NCBI GenBank assembly: GCA_036384915.1 | Contig: DASVLJ010000075.1 | Coordinates: forward strand, 1 to 6,832 | Length of the DNA stretch: 6,832 nt | Source of the DNA: PKWO01 sp036384915 | GTDB lineage: Bacteria; Pseudomonadota; Gammaproteobacteria; Burkholderiales; Burkholderiaceae_D | Direction of reading: 5' to 3' | The notes under the pieces: model-generated | Seen by the model: the letters and a program-made list of their open reading frames with translations, nothing else | Database searches by the model: none | What the model was told of the DNA's origin: nothing | Shown here: positions 1 to 5,704 of the stretch, piece by piece | Layout: each line of letters starts with the position of its first letter | Position numbering within the stretch: the stretch's first letter is position 1 | Position numbers and translations under genes: made by a program

Positions 1-363
1 GGCCAGGGCGGCATCGCCCTTCGACACTGCGCCGGAATTGATGGCGTTGACCCAGAAAGTCAGGCCGGCCACGGCTGCGGGGCGGTTGAACAGGTTTTCG
101 AAGATGGCGTTGACGAAGCTTTCGGTCGAGCCGCTGCCGTAAAGCGCGGTCGATTCGGCACTCGTGCCGAAGGAATCAACCAGGCTTTTCACGGCGGCAT
201 TGGTGCTGTAAGCCGCTGCCAGCGCTGCCGGATCGGTCGGGGCGTTGGCGGCAGCAAGGGCTGCCTCGAAGTTTTGCAGGCCGAAGTAGTCGGCCGGGCG
301 GCCGAAGTAGGCTACGTAGAGTTCTTGTACGAGAGTGCCATAGCTGGTGGCTGTTGTTGTCAT
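1..363 (-). CDS. DUF4214 domain-containing protein, N-terminal part (gene runs off the left edge)
   Basis: The minus-strand frame is open from an ATG at 363-361 to the window edge, giving 121 codons without a stop. The C-terminal part lies outside. Two copies of a motif typical of DUF4214 are visible. Residues 12-36 contain ELYVAYFGRPADYFGL, and residues 84-108 contain VNAIFENLFNRP followed by AGLTFWVNAINSG. The pattern is 'hydrophobic-x-lY-x-x-x-x-gRpad-x-x-Gl-x-fW'. The rest is Ala/Ser/Thr-rich with few charges. No signal peptide or membrane segment is seen at the N-terminus. In the family, this domain often sits at the start of secreted or surface proteins with RTX-like calcium-binding repeats or S-layer character and C-terminal type I export signals; whether that holds here cannot be seen. 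The start is supported by a Shine-Dalgarno-like AGGGG about 8-9 nt upstream (370-374). Specific function unknown. Confidence 0.8.
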   Translation of the reverse strand, partial: MTTTATSYGTLVQELYVAYFGRPADYFGLQNFEAALAAANAPTDPAALAAAYSTNAAVKSLVDSFGTSAESTALYGSGSTESFVNAIFENLFNRPAAVAGLTFWVNAINSGAVSKGDAALA

Positions 364-393
364 TCCATTTCCCCTTTACGAACATTCAAAACC

Positions 394-412
394 GTGGCTG
401 ATTATCAATATC
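394..412 (-). promoter_or_regulatory. Fur-box-like sequence in the DUF4214 leader
   Basis: Read on the minus strand, the 19-mer GATATTGATAATCAGCCAC matches the classical Fur consensus GATAATGATAATCATTATC at 14 of 19 positions. All the central GAT/AAT hexamer positions are kept and the right half is poor. It lies at or just downstream of the predicted transcription start, where a repressor site would block initiation. This is pattern matching only; AT-rich leaders produce such matches by chance. Confidence 0.25.
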
Positions 413-419
413 AAAGCCG

Positions 420-447
420 ATTAACCGGGCATTGTAACGATTGACAA
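420..447 (-). promoter_or_regulatory. Candidate sigma-70 promoter for the DUF4214 gene
   Basis: On the minus strand TTGTCA (447-442, five of six to the -35 consensus) is followed after 16 nt by GTTAAT (425-420, four of six to the -10 consensus). Transcription would begin near 412, leaving a leader of about 50 nt before the ATG at 363. The spacer is clearly AT-richer than the surrounding coding DNA, and a terminator for the upstream gene lies behind it, so a separate promoter is expected here. Assigned by eye only. Confidence 0.4.
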
Positions 448-484
448 ATTCTTGACCAGTTAATATTACCGAAATGCCAAATGC

Positions 485-520
485 AAGAAGAAAAGCCCCG
501 GTTTCGTCGAAAACCGGGGC
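485..520 (-). terminator. Rho-independent terminator of ppa
   Basis: A perfect 10-bp GC-rich stem is formed by 495-504 (GCCCCGGTTT) and 511-520 (AAACCGGGGC) with a 6-nt loop. On the minus strand the stem is followed by TTTTCTTCTT (494-485). It starts about 40 nt after the ppa stop codon. There is no T-run on the plus side, so it acts for leftward transcription only. Confidence 0.93.
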
Positions 521-533
521 CTGCATTGATTCG

Positions 534-551
534 AAGCGGCATATGCCGCTT
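534..551. repeat. 18-bp perfect palindrome just after the ppa stop
   Basis: AAGCGGCATATGCCGCTT is an exact self-complementary sequence. It can fold as a 7-bp stem with an ATAT loop. It lies 8 nt beyond the ppa stop codon and before the terminator stem. It has no T-tract of its own, so it is more likely an accessory 3'-end hairpin protecting the mRNA, or a dyad protein site, than a second terminator. Confidence 0.6.
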
Positions 552-559
552 GTCTGGAA

Positions 560-1108
560 TCAGAAGTTGGGTTTGCTCGCCGCCTTGTTATAGGCTTCGA
601 CGCCGGCCATGATTTCCGCCTTGGCTTCGTCGGGGCCGGCCCAGCCGTCGATCTTGACCCATTTGCCCTTTTCCAGATCCTTGTAGTGCTCGAAGAAATG
701 CTGGATCTGTTGCAGGCGCAGGTCGTTCAAGTCTTCCGGCTTTTGCCAGTGGGTGTAGATCGGCAGGATCTTGTCGACGGGCACGGCCAGGAGCTTGGCG
801 TCGCCGCCGGCTTCATCGGTCATCTTCAGCATGCCGATGGTACGGCAGCGCACGACCACGCCGGGAAACAGCGGGAACGGCGTGATGACGAGCACGTCCA
901 CCGGGTCGCCATCGTCCGAAATCGTGTGCGGAATGTAGCCGTAATTGCAGGGATAATGCATGGCGGTCGACATGAAGCGGTCGACGAAAATCGCGCCGGA
1001 TTCCTTGTCCACTTCATACTTGACCGGATCGGCGTTCATCGGGATTTCGATAATAACGTTGAAATCGTTCGGCACATCACGGCCGGCGGGGACTAAATTC
1101 AGGCTCAT
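560..1108 (-). CDS. ppa: Inorganic pyrophosphatase, soluble family I
   Basis: Hydrolyses pyrophosphate to two phosphates in the cytoplasm with Mg2+, pulling biosynthetic reactions forward. The protein is 182 residues, close to the 176 of the E. coli enzyme. The family signature DGDPVDV is at 66-72, giving metal ligands D66, D68 and D71. Active-site residues matching E. coli with a +1 offset are E21, K30, E32, R44, Y52, Y56, D98, D103, K105, Y142 and K143, so the enzyme should be active. The frame is open up to 1189, but the start at 1108 (MSLNLVPAG) was chosen because family similarity begins there and the likely promoter -10 at 1158-1163 lies inside the longer version. The upstream Shine-Dalgarno is weak (AGCGAG, 6 nt before the ATG). 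The gene follows hemY on the same strand after 182 nt and ends at a strong terminator. Confidence 0.97.
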   Translation of the reverse strand: MSLNLVPAGRDVPNDFNVIIEIPMNADPVKYEVDKESGAIFVDRFMSTAMHYPCNYGYIPHTISDDGDPVDVLVITPFPLFPGVVVRCRTIGMLKMTDEAGGDAKLLAVPVDKILPIYTHWQKPEDLNDLRLQQIQHFFEHYKDLEKGKWVKIDGWAGPDEAKAEIMAGVEAYNKAASKPNF

Positions 1109-1157
1109 GGGAAACTCGCTGGGTGGATCACAGATGGAAGGATGGTTTTCGCCCTGA

Positions 1158-1189
1158 ATTATAGCGGTTTTCGGCTGTCTTTTGTGCAA
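1158..1189 (-). promoter_or_regulatory. Candidate ppa promoter
   Basis: The minus strand carries a perfect TATAAT (1163-1158), placing transcription start near 1151 and giving a leader of about 43 nt before the ppa ATG. The -35 is poor: the best TTG-containing hexamer, TTGCAC (1189-1184), sits at a long 20-nt spacing. The hemY-ppa gap has no convincing intrinsic terminator, so some read-through from the haem operon is possible in addition. Confidence 0.5.
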
Positions 1190-1290
1190 CGCAGCAGGTA
1201 GCCGTCTTTGGCTTTAGACCGCGAGCGTCGCGATTACAGGATTGCGGATGGAAAAGCGCAGCGTCGAACGCCCCTATGAGACTAAGCGAT

Positions 1291-2487
1291 TCAAAGCACG
1301 CTGGCCAACGCACATTGCCGATAATGATTCGCCGCCTGCTCCGGCTGTTCCAGCGCCTCGTGCAACTGCGCCAGCTTCAAATGCGCCTCGCGCATGACAG
1401 CCGGCTCGATGGCGTCCGACAGCGCCTGCTCCAGATGGCGTTGCGCTTTGCCCCAGAGCTTTTGCCGCAGGCAGAAGGTGCCAAGCGTGAGGGCCAGCTC
1501 CGCATCGTTGGGGCGGTTCACCCCCCAGGATTCGCAGCGGTCAATCTGGGCCAATAGCGTGGGCGTGCCTTCCGGCGCGGCCGACTTGCGGTAGGCGCGC
1601 ACCAGCTTGTCGTCCCATTCGGCAGCCAGAGCGCGTTCGACGATGCCGCGCGCTTCGTCATGCAAGCCGCAGGCGTTGAAAGTTTCGGCGGCGCGCACAG
1701 CGACGAAAGCGCGCACACGGTCGTTGGCCGGCACGGTATGCCACAGGTTGCGAATCGATTCGGCGTCGTGATTGCGGTCGCCCAGCAAGGCTTCATAGGC
1801 CAGTTCGCGCATGCGGCGCGAAACGGCAGGGTGCAGCGCGTTGTGGTTGTCGAGCGAGCGCAACAGGCGCAGCACTTCGCTCCAGTTGCGCGCGCGCTGG
1901 TTGGCTTTCAGGGCCAGGCGCAACGCGTGGATGTGGCGCGTGCCGCTGGCGTTCAATTCAGCCACAGCTTCCAGCGCCTGTTCGGCCTGGTGGCCGTCGA
2001 CCATGAGTTCGATGGCCGTCATCAGACGCGCCGTCTTGAGTGTCTGGTCTTCCTGGATGGCCGAGAGCCAGAGGTCGCGCTTTTCGGTCTGGCTCATGCG
2101 GTGCACGGCACGGGCGGCGATCAGGGCTGCCAGGCCTGCATTATCGGGCGACTCCACGGCGCGCTTGGCCGCTTTCTCGGCATGGCCGAAGCGGCCTTCG
2201 AACAGGGCCTTGAGCGAATCGCGCAGCGCCTTGTTGCCTTCACGGTCGCGCTTTTCGCGGCGGTAGGCCGCGACCTTGCCGGGCAGATCGCGCGCAGTGC
2301 CGATGGCATTCAGGATGAAGTGCAGCGCCATGAAAATAGCCAGCGCCAGCAGCAGGAACAGGTTGAGCGACAGGTCCACCCGTGTCGGCGGATAAAAGAA
2401 CACGACATTGCCCGGATCGAAATGGGCGGCGACGGCGATGCAGATCGCGACGGTGAAGAGCAGAACCAGCCAGAGAAAAAACCGCAT
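1291..2487 (-). CDS. hemY: HemY-type TPR membrane protein of the haem operon
   Basis: This is the proteobacterial HemY, an inner-membrane protein encoded with hemCDX and of unsettled role in late porphyrin metabolism. It is not the Bacillus-type HemY (protoporphyrinogen/coproporphyrinogen oxidase), and no FAD-binding GxGxxG motif is seen. The 398 residues match the usual length near 400. There are two N-terminal membrane helices (about 3-21 and 40-60) separated by a short loop with DPGNVVFFYPP. A basic segment at 71-83 (KVAAYRREKRDRE) follows. The remainder is helical repeat, clearest as TPR-like units from about 326 to 393 (AELALTLGTFCLRQKLWGKA and LKLAQLHEALEQPEQAANHY). The ATG overlaps the hemX stop as TAATG, and AAGG lies 7 nt upstream inside hemX, indicating translational coupling. 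Last gene of the operon. Confidence 0.93.
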   Translation of the reverse strand: MRFFLWLVLLFTVAICIAVAAHFDPGNVVFFYPPTRVDLSLNLFLLLALAIFMALHFILNAIGTARDLPGKVAAYRREKRDREGNKALRDSLKALFEGRFGHAEKAAKRAVESPDNAGLAALIAARAVHRMSQTEKRDLWLSAIQEDQTLKTARLMTAIELMVDGHQAEQALEAVAELNASGTRHIHALRLALKANQRARNWSEVLRLLRSLDNHNALHPAVSRRMRELAYEALLGDRNHDAESIRNLWHTVPANDRVRAFVAVRAAETFNACGLHDEARGIVERALAAEWDDKLVRAYRKSAAPEGTPTLLAQIDRCESWGVNRPNDAELALTLGTFCLRQKLWGKAQRHLEQALSDAIEPAVMREAHLKLAQLHEALEQPEQAANHYRQCALASVL

Positions 2488-3641
2488 TATTTCGCCTTGT
2501 AGTTGCGCACCGCGTTCAAGCTCTCGGAAAGCGTGGGCATTTCAATGGAGAGATTGCTGCTTTGCACCTGTTTCAACAGCGCCTGCGCCACCTGGGTCTG
2601 GCGGGCGCGCGTGTCGAAATACTTGGCGATTTCGTCTTGCGCGGCGATCATGTCGCTGCGGAAGGCGCCTTCATTGCGAGACAACAGCGCCAGGCGTGCA
2701 TTCAACAGGCGCAGCTTGAGGTTTTCGCGCGCGAAGTAGGATTGCGAGGGCGAGAGCAGCAAGGCGTCCGGCGACTCGACGGTGCGCACGCGGATCAATT
2801 GCCGGACTTCCCCCCACATTTCATCGCTCCAGCTCTGCCACTTGTCTTCCAGCGCCGACGTCCATTGGCTGTCGTGAGTGCCGCGGCCTGCCGCCGCGGC
2901 ATCCTTGGCCTTGGGGTCGGGCTTTTGCACCCGCACCGGCTTGGGTTGCGTGACCGGCACGACGGGCTTTTCGTCGGACAGGAGCGGCATGCCGTCGACT
3001 TCGCTGATGAGGCTATCGAGCCGCAACGCGATGCCTGCCACGTCGACCGAGGGCAGCGCCTTGAGCGCATCGATATCCTTGGCGATGGCGCGGCGGATCA
3101 GGATGAATTGCGGCTTGTCCGAACGCGACAGGCTGCGGTCGGCATTTTGCAGCGCGATCAGCGCACCGGGCACGTTGCCGGCCAATTGCAATTGCTGGCT
3201 CGCCGTCGAGAGCACTTGCTCGATTTCGGCCAGCGCCCAATCGTCGCGGTTCTTCGACAGATCCTGGTAGAGCTGTTCCAGCGCCAGTTGCTGGCTTTGC
3301 GACTCGATCTGCTTGCCTTCGAGCACGCTGACCTTGCCCTGCAATTCCTTGATCGATTCCTCGGAACGCGTGGAAGCGGCCTTGGCTTCGGCGTCGACCT
3401 GCTCGCCCTGGCGCAACCGCTCTGCCAGTTGGCCGCGCAGATCCGACATTTCCATCTTGGTGTTCCACCATTGCGCCACCGCCAGCACGGCCAGGACGGC
3501 CAGCGCGGCTTGGGCCCAGCGCGGCATGGCAGCCGGCTTTTCCACCGTCACCACGGCCGGTGCCGCCGCGGCCGGCTCGGGCCCGATCACGGAAGCATTC
3601 GGGGGAAGGACGGGCTCGGAAGATTGTTCGTTTTCGCTCAT
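2487..3641 (-). CDS. hemX: HemX, single-pass membrane protein of the haem operon
   Basis: 384 residues. The N-terminus (1-40) is acidic, then Pro/Ala-rich. One transmembrane helix lies at about 42-59, followed by a charged coiled-coil stretch at about 62-125. A mainly helical domain follows, in which residues 301-343 (SYFARENLKLRLLNARLALL and onward) are the best conserved part of the family. Residues 222-257 form a Pro/Lys/Ala-rich linker. HemX proteins are often annotated as uroporphyrinogen-III C-methyltransferase, but no SAM-dependent methyltransferase motif is visible, so that label should not be used. The role is thought to be accessory to porphyrin synthesis. The start overlaps the hemD stop as ATGA. 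No Shine-Dalgarno is seen upstream, so translation probably depends on ribosomes finishing hemD. In some Burkholderiales hemD and hemX are fused; here they are separate. Confidence 0.92.
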   Translation of the reverse strand: MSENEQSSEPVLPPNASVIGPEPAAAAPAVVTVEKPAAMPRWAQAALAVLAVLAVAQWWNTKMEMSDLRGQLAERLRQGEQVDAEAKAASTRSEESIKELQGKVSVLEGKQIESQSQQLALEQLYQDLSKNRDDWALAEIEQVLSTASQQLQLAGNVPGALIALQNADRSLSRSDKPQFILIRRAIAKDIDALKALPSVDVAGIALRLDSLISEVDGMPLLSDEKPVVPVTQPKPVRVQKPDPKAKDAAAAGRGTHDSQWTSALEDKWQSWSDEMWGEVRQLIRVRTVESPDALLLSPSQSYFARENLKLRLLNARLALLSRNEGAFRSDMIAAQDEIAKYFDTRARQTQVAQALLKQVQSSNLSIEMPTLSESLNAVRNYKAK

Positions 3642-4417
3642 AGGCAGGATTGTAACGCGCCGAGCAGCGCTTCGTCGCCCGATGCGCTCATGTGAACCTC
3701 GGGAAAGCCCGCCGCACGCGCGGTTTCCGCAATACGCGCATGGGGCACGAACAAGCGCTGCTGTTGCATTTTTGCGACGGCATCCGCCATGGGCAATTGC
3801 GCCACCATCTGCTCCAGGTTGCGCAAGGCTTCCGAACTGGTCACGATCCAGTCATTTTTGCCTTCCAACAAGGCTTTCAATCGCGTTTTCCCGGCCTGAT
3901 CCAGCACAGGCGCGCTGCGGCGATAGGCGGCTACCTGGGCCACATCAACCCCGGCATCACGCAAGCGGTCGGCCAGCAGTTCGCGCCCCGATTCGCCGCG
4001 CAGGATCATGACCTTGCGCCCACGCAAGGCGGCCAGATCGAGCGCCTCAAGCAGGGTTTCGGAATCGGTGCGCGGCCCGCGCGGGCTATGGATCGTCGTA
4101 TCGGCATCCGTCACGCCGTGCGCAGCCAAGGCGCGTCGGCTGCCCTCACCCATGACGGCGACCGGCAATCCGGCCGGCCAAGCCGGCAGTTCGGCAAACA
4201 CCGCATCGATGGCGTTCGGGCTGACAAAAGCCACGAACGCGTAGTCAGACACATGGGTGGACAGATCTGCCAAGGCGGCACGCAACGGCCCCTTATCGGC
4301 CAGCGCCTGGATTTCCAGCAGAGGAAACGACACGGCATCGCGCCCCAGTGCAGCCAGCCGCGCCAGCAATTCTGCCGCCTGGGCAGCGGGCCGGGTGACG
4401 ACTACGCTGCCCGACAC
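3638..4417 (-). CDS. hemD: Uroporphyrinogen-III synthase
   Basis: Cyclises hydroxymethylbilane to uroporphyrinogen III with inversion of ring D, in the cytoplasm. It has 259 residues, typical for the family, which is poorly conserved. Recognisable points are TRP at 8-10 near the N-terminus, FVSPNA at 64-69, VMGEGSRRAL at 88-97, ILRGESGRELL at 138-148, AAYRR at 163-167, TSSEAL at 193-198 and the C-terminal PHARIAETARAAGF at 225-238. The start codon is GTG (4417-4415), 6 nt after the hemC TAA. Its Shine-Dalgarno GGAG is 9 nt upstream and overlaps the hemC stop region, favouring reinitiation. The stop overlaps the hemX ATG by 4 nt. Identification rests on these motifs together with its place between hemC and hemX. 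Confidence 0.95.
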   Translation of the reverse strand: MSGSVVVTRPAAQAAELLARLAALGRDAVSFPLLEIQALADKGPLRAALADLSTHVSDYAFVAFVSPNAIDAVFAELPAWPAGLPVAVMGEGSRRALAAHGVTDADTTIHSPRGPRTDSETLLEALDLAALRGRKVMILRGESGRELLADRLRDAGVDVAQVAAYRRSAPVLDQAGKTRLKALLEGKNDWIVTSSEALRNLEQMVAQLPMADAVAKMQQQRLFVPHARIAETARAAGFPEVHMSASGDEALLGALQSCL

Positions 4418-4423
4418 CGCAGC

Positions 4424-5395
4424 TTACTCCGCCGCTGCGCAGGCTTGCAGGATGGCGGCCGCGTCCTGCGCTTGCAGCAGTTGCGTGACGTTCTTGCCCA
4501 ATTGCTCTGCCTCGTTTGCCGAGCCGCGCACTTCGGCAAACGCCGTGCGTGTGCCGTCGGGCGTGGCCACCATGGCGCGCAAGTGCATGGCGCTGCCTTC
4601 CACGGTGGCAAAAGCCGCCAGCGGGATCTGGCAACTGCCGCCGAAGCTGCGCGAGACGGCACGCTCGGCCGTTACGGCAGCCGCGGTCGGCAAATGGTTC
4701 AGCGGGGCGAGCGCCGCACGCAGGTCGTCCCGGTCGGAAACGATTTCAATCGCCATCGCCCCCTGCCCCGGTGCCGGGAGGCTTTCTTCGGGCGGTATCA
4801 AGCCGCGGATACGTTGCGGCAAGCCCAGTCGCTTCAAGCCGGCGGCGGCAAGGATAATGGCGGCGTATTCCCCGCGGTCGAGCTTGGCCAACCTGGTATC
4901 GAGGTTGCCGCGCAGCGGTTTGATGACCAGCTTGGGAAAGCGCGCCGAGATCAGAGCCTGGCGGCGCAGGCTGCTGGTGCCGACAACGGCCCCGTCAGGC
5001 AGATCGGCCAGCGAGGCATAATCGTTCGAAACAAAGGCGTCGCGCGGGTCTTCGCGCTCCATGATGGCGGCCAATTCGAAGCCGGGCGGCAATTCCATGG
5101 GTACGTCCTTCAAGGAATGAACCGCGAAATCTGCCTTGCCGTCGGCCATGGCCACTTCCAGTTCCTTGACGAACAAGCCCTTGCCGCCGACCTTGGACAA
5201 GGCGCGATCCAAAATTTGATCGCCTCTCGTGGTCATTCCGAGAATTTCTATGTTGCAGTGCGGATATAATAGGTGTAATTGCGCCTTCACATGCTCGGCC
5301 TGCCACATGGCTAGCCGGCTTTCGCGCGAGGCAATCGTCAACTTGGATGGGGAGGAGGCGTTCAAAAGACTCTCTTTTCGCTGTCTGGTTGGCAT
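4424..5395 (-). CDS. hemC: Porphobilinogen deaminase (hydroxymethylbilane synthase)
   Basis: Polymerises four porphobilinogens into hydroxymethylbilane using a covalently bound dipyrromethane cofactor, in the cytoplasm. From the ATG at 5395 the protein is 323 residues. The cofactor-binding cysteine is C255 in FGGSCQIPLA, and the catalytic aspartate is D97 in HSLKDVP (E. coli C242 and D84). Substrate and cofactor arginines include R24 in ASRES, R144/R145 in SSLRR, and R162 in PLRGNLDTR. The signature is intact, so an active enzyme is expected. The start is uncertain: GTG at 5404, ATG at 5395, or TTG at 5365 (giving MNASSPSKL, 313 residues) are in frame. The TTG has AAAGAGAG closely upstream, while the ATG has no clear Shine-Dalgarno. 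Family similarity begins at about KLTIASRES. First gene of the leftward haem operon, divergent from ppc. Confidence 0.96.
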   Translation of the reverse strand: MPTRQRKESLLNASSPSKLTIASRESRLAMWQAEHVKAQLHLLYPHCNIEILGMTTRGDQILDRALSKVGGKGLFVKELEVAMADGKADFAVHSLKDVPMELPPGFELAAIMEREDPRDAFVSNDYASLADLPDGAVVGTSSLRRQALISARFPKLVIKPLRGNLDTRLAKLDRGEYAAIILAAAGLKRLGLPQRIRGLIPPEESLPAPGQGAMAIEIVSDRDDLRAALAPLNHLPTAAAVTAERAVSRSFGGSCQIPLAAFATVEGSAMHLRAMVATPDGTRTAFAEVRGSANEAEQLGKNVTQLLQAQDAAAILQACAAAE

Positions 5396-5432
5396 ATTCT
5401 GCACGGGCTATCGCACCGCGTGCAACCCGAAG

Positions 5433-5438
5433 ATTTTA
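5433..5438 (-). promoter_or_regulatory. Candidate -10 element for the hemCDXY operon
   Basis: TAAAAT on the minus strand matches the -10 consensus at five of six positions. It would start transcription near 5426, about 30 nt before the ATG at 5395 and between the hemC coding region and the large hairpin. No good -35 hexamer is present at 16-18 nt, so the assignment is weak. Confidence 0.3.
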
Positions 5439-5466
5439 ACCCGGAATATCCTTCCCGATTGCCGCT

Positions 5467-5625
5467 AGTGGACTGTAATGGGTGAAACGGAAGTGAGCGG
5501 CTGCGTAGCGATGTGTGCAGCAAGACGCCAAGTGCAGCGATAGTGGAGTATCGCGAGCATTGGCAACGCTGCACCGCGCATTGAGGCACAGACGAGCGCT
5601 TTCGTTTTATCCGTTACAGTTCACT
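5467..5625 (+). ncRNA. Large imperfect hairpin: possible structured RNA or MITE-like intergenic repeat
   Basis: The two arms pair over 159 nt. Basal helix 5467-5495 with 5597-5625 is 29 consecutive pairs: 23 Watson-Crick and 6 G-T/T-G. After a tandem A/G, G/A mismatch, pairing resumes at 5498-5515 with 5577-5594, interrupted by single and double mismatches. A 3-nt bulge (5574-5576) precedes a perfect 6-bp TGCAGC/GCTGCA helix (5516-5521 with 5568-5573) and an internal loop. The stems 5527-5531 with 5560-5564 and 5533-5535 with 5557-5559 follow, and the tip is GCGATA/TATCGC (5537-5542 with 5549-5554) with loop GTGGAG. Counted over the stem there are ten G-U pairs in plus-strand RNA but one A-C mismatch, so plus-strand RNA would fold better than minus. 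No T-run follows, so it is not a terminator. It does not resemble 6S RNA, tRNA or a riboswitch known to me. A palindromic dispersed repeat is the main alternative; no clear target-site duplication or transposase is seen. Confidence 0.5.
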
Positions 5626-5673
5626 CATGTATCGCCAAGAGTCGACCGCTCCCCCCACCGGTCATTTTCGTTC

Positions 5674-5691
5674 ACGCATATTACGCATATT
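5674..5691 (+). repeat. Tandem 9-nt direct repeat upstream of ppc
   Basis: ACGCATATT occurs twice in tandem (5674-5682 and 5683-5691), followed by the related GCATTGATAT (5692-5701). The stretch ends 13 nt before the ppc ATG. It occupies the place where a Shine-Dalgarno would be expected and contains none. It could be part of the ppc promoter (CATATT and TATTAC are weak -10 matches), a regulator site, or a chance duplication. Confidence 0.45.
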
Positions 5692-5704
5692 GCATTGATA
5701 TACC

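Noticed and set aside
441..466. A plus-strand promoter built on the perfect TTGACA at 441-446.
   Set aside because: The only -10-like hexamer (TAATAT, 461-466) is at a 14-nt spacing, and transcription would run into the convergent ppa gene with no plus-strand gene to serve.
1109..1189. A 27-residue N-terminal extension of pyrophosphatase.
   Set aside because: Family similarity begins at MSLNLVPAG, and the extension overlaps a perfect TATAAT on the coding strand, so it is more likely leader and promoter.
1200..1232. Short hairpins in the hemY-ppa spacer (AGCC/GGCT and CGCGA/TCGCG) as a haem operon terminator.
   Set aside because: The stems are only 4-5 bp and no T-run follows on the minus strand.
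2487..3641. hemX as uroporphyrinogen-III C-methyltransferase, the usual database label.
   Set aside because: There are no SAM-binding or tetrapyrrole methylase motifs. The architecture is one membrane helix plus coiled coil and helical domain.
3692..5269. A 525-codon plus-strand open frame opposite hemC and hemD.
   Set aside because: It lies antisense to two genes with intact catalytic motifs. Long antisense frames are expected in GC-rich DNA with strong third-position bias, and the His/Arg/Gln-rich translation has no recognisable domain. The same applies to 2562-3695 (opposite hemX) and 1660-2502 (opposite hemY).
5401..5423. GCACG/CGTGC inverted repeat near the hemC start as a regulatory hairpin.
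   Set aside because: A five-base stem with a 13-nt loop is too weak to separate from chance in GC-rich DNA.
5627..5698. A 23-codon open frame (ATG 5627, TGA 5696) ending 6 nt before the ppc ATG, a possible leader peptide.
   Set aside because: There is no Shine-Dalgarno before it, no run of regulatory codons, and no alternative attenuator structure around it. Its ATG lies just past the foot of the hairpin by coincidence. Its stop codon is useful only to fix the ppc start.
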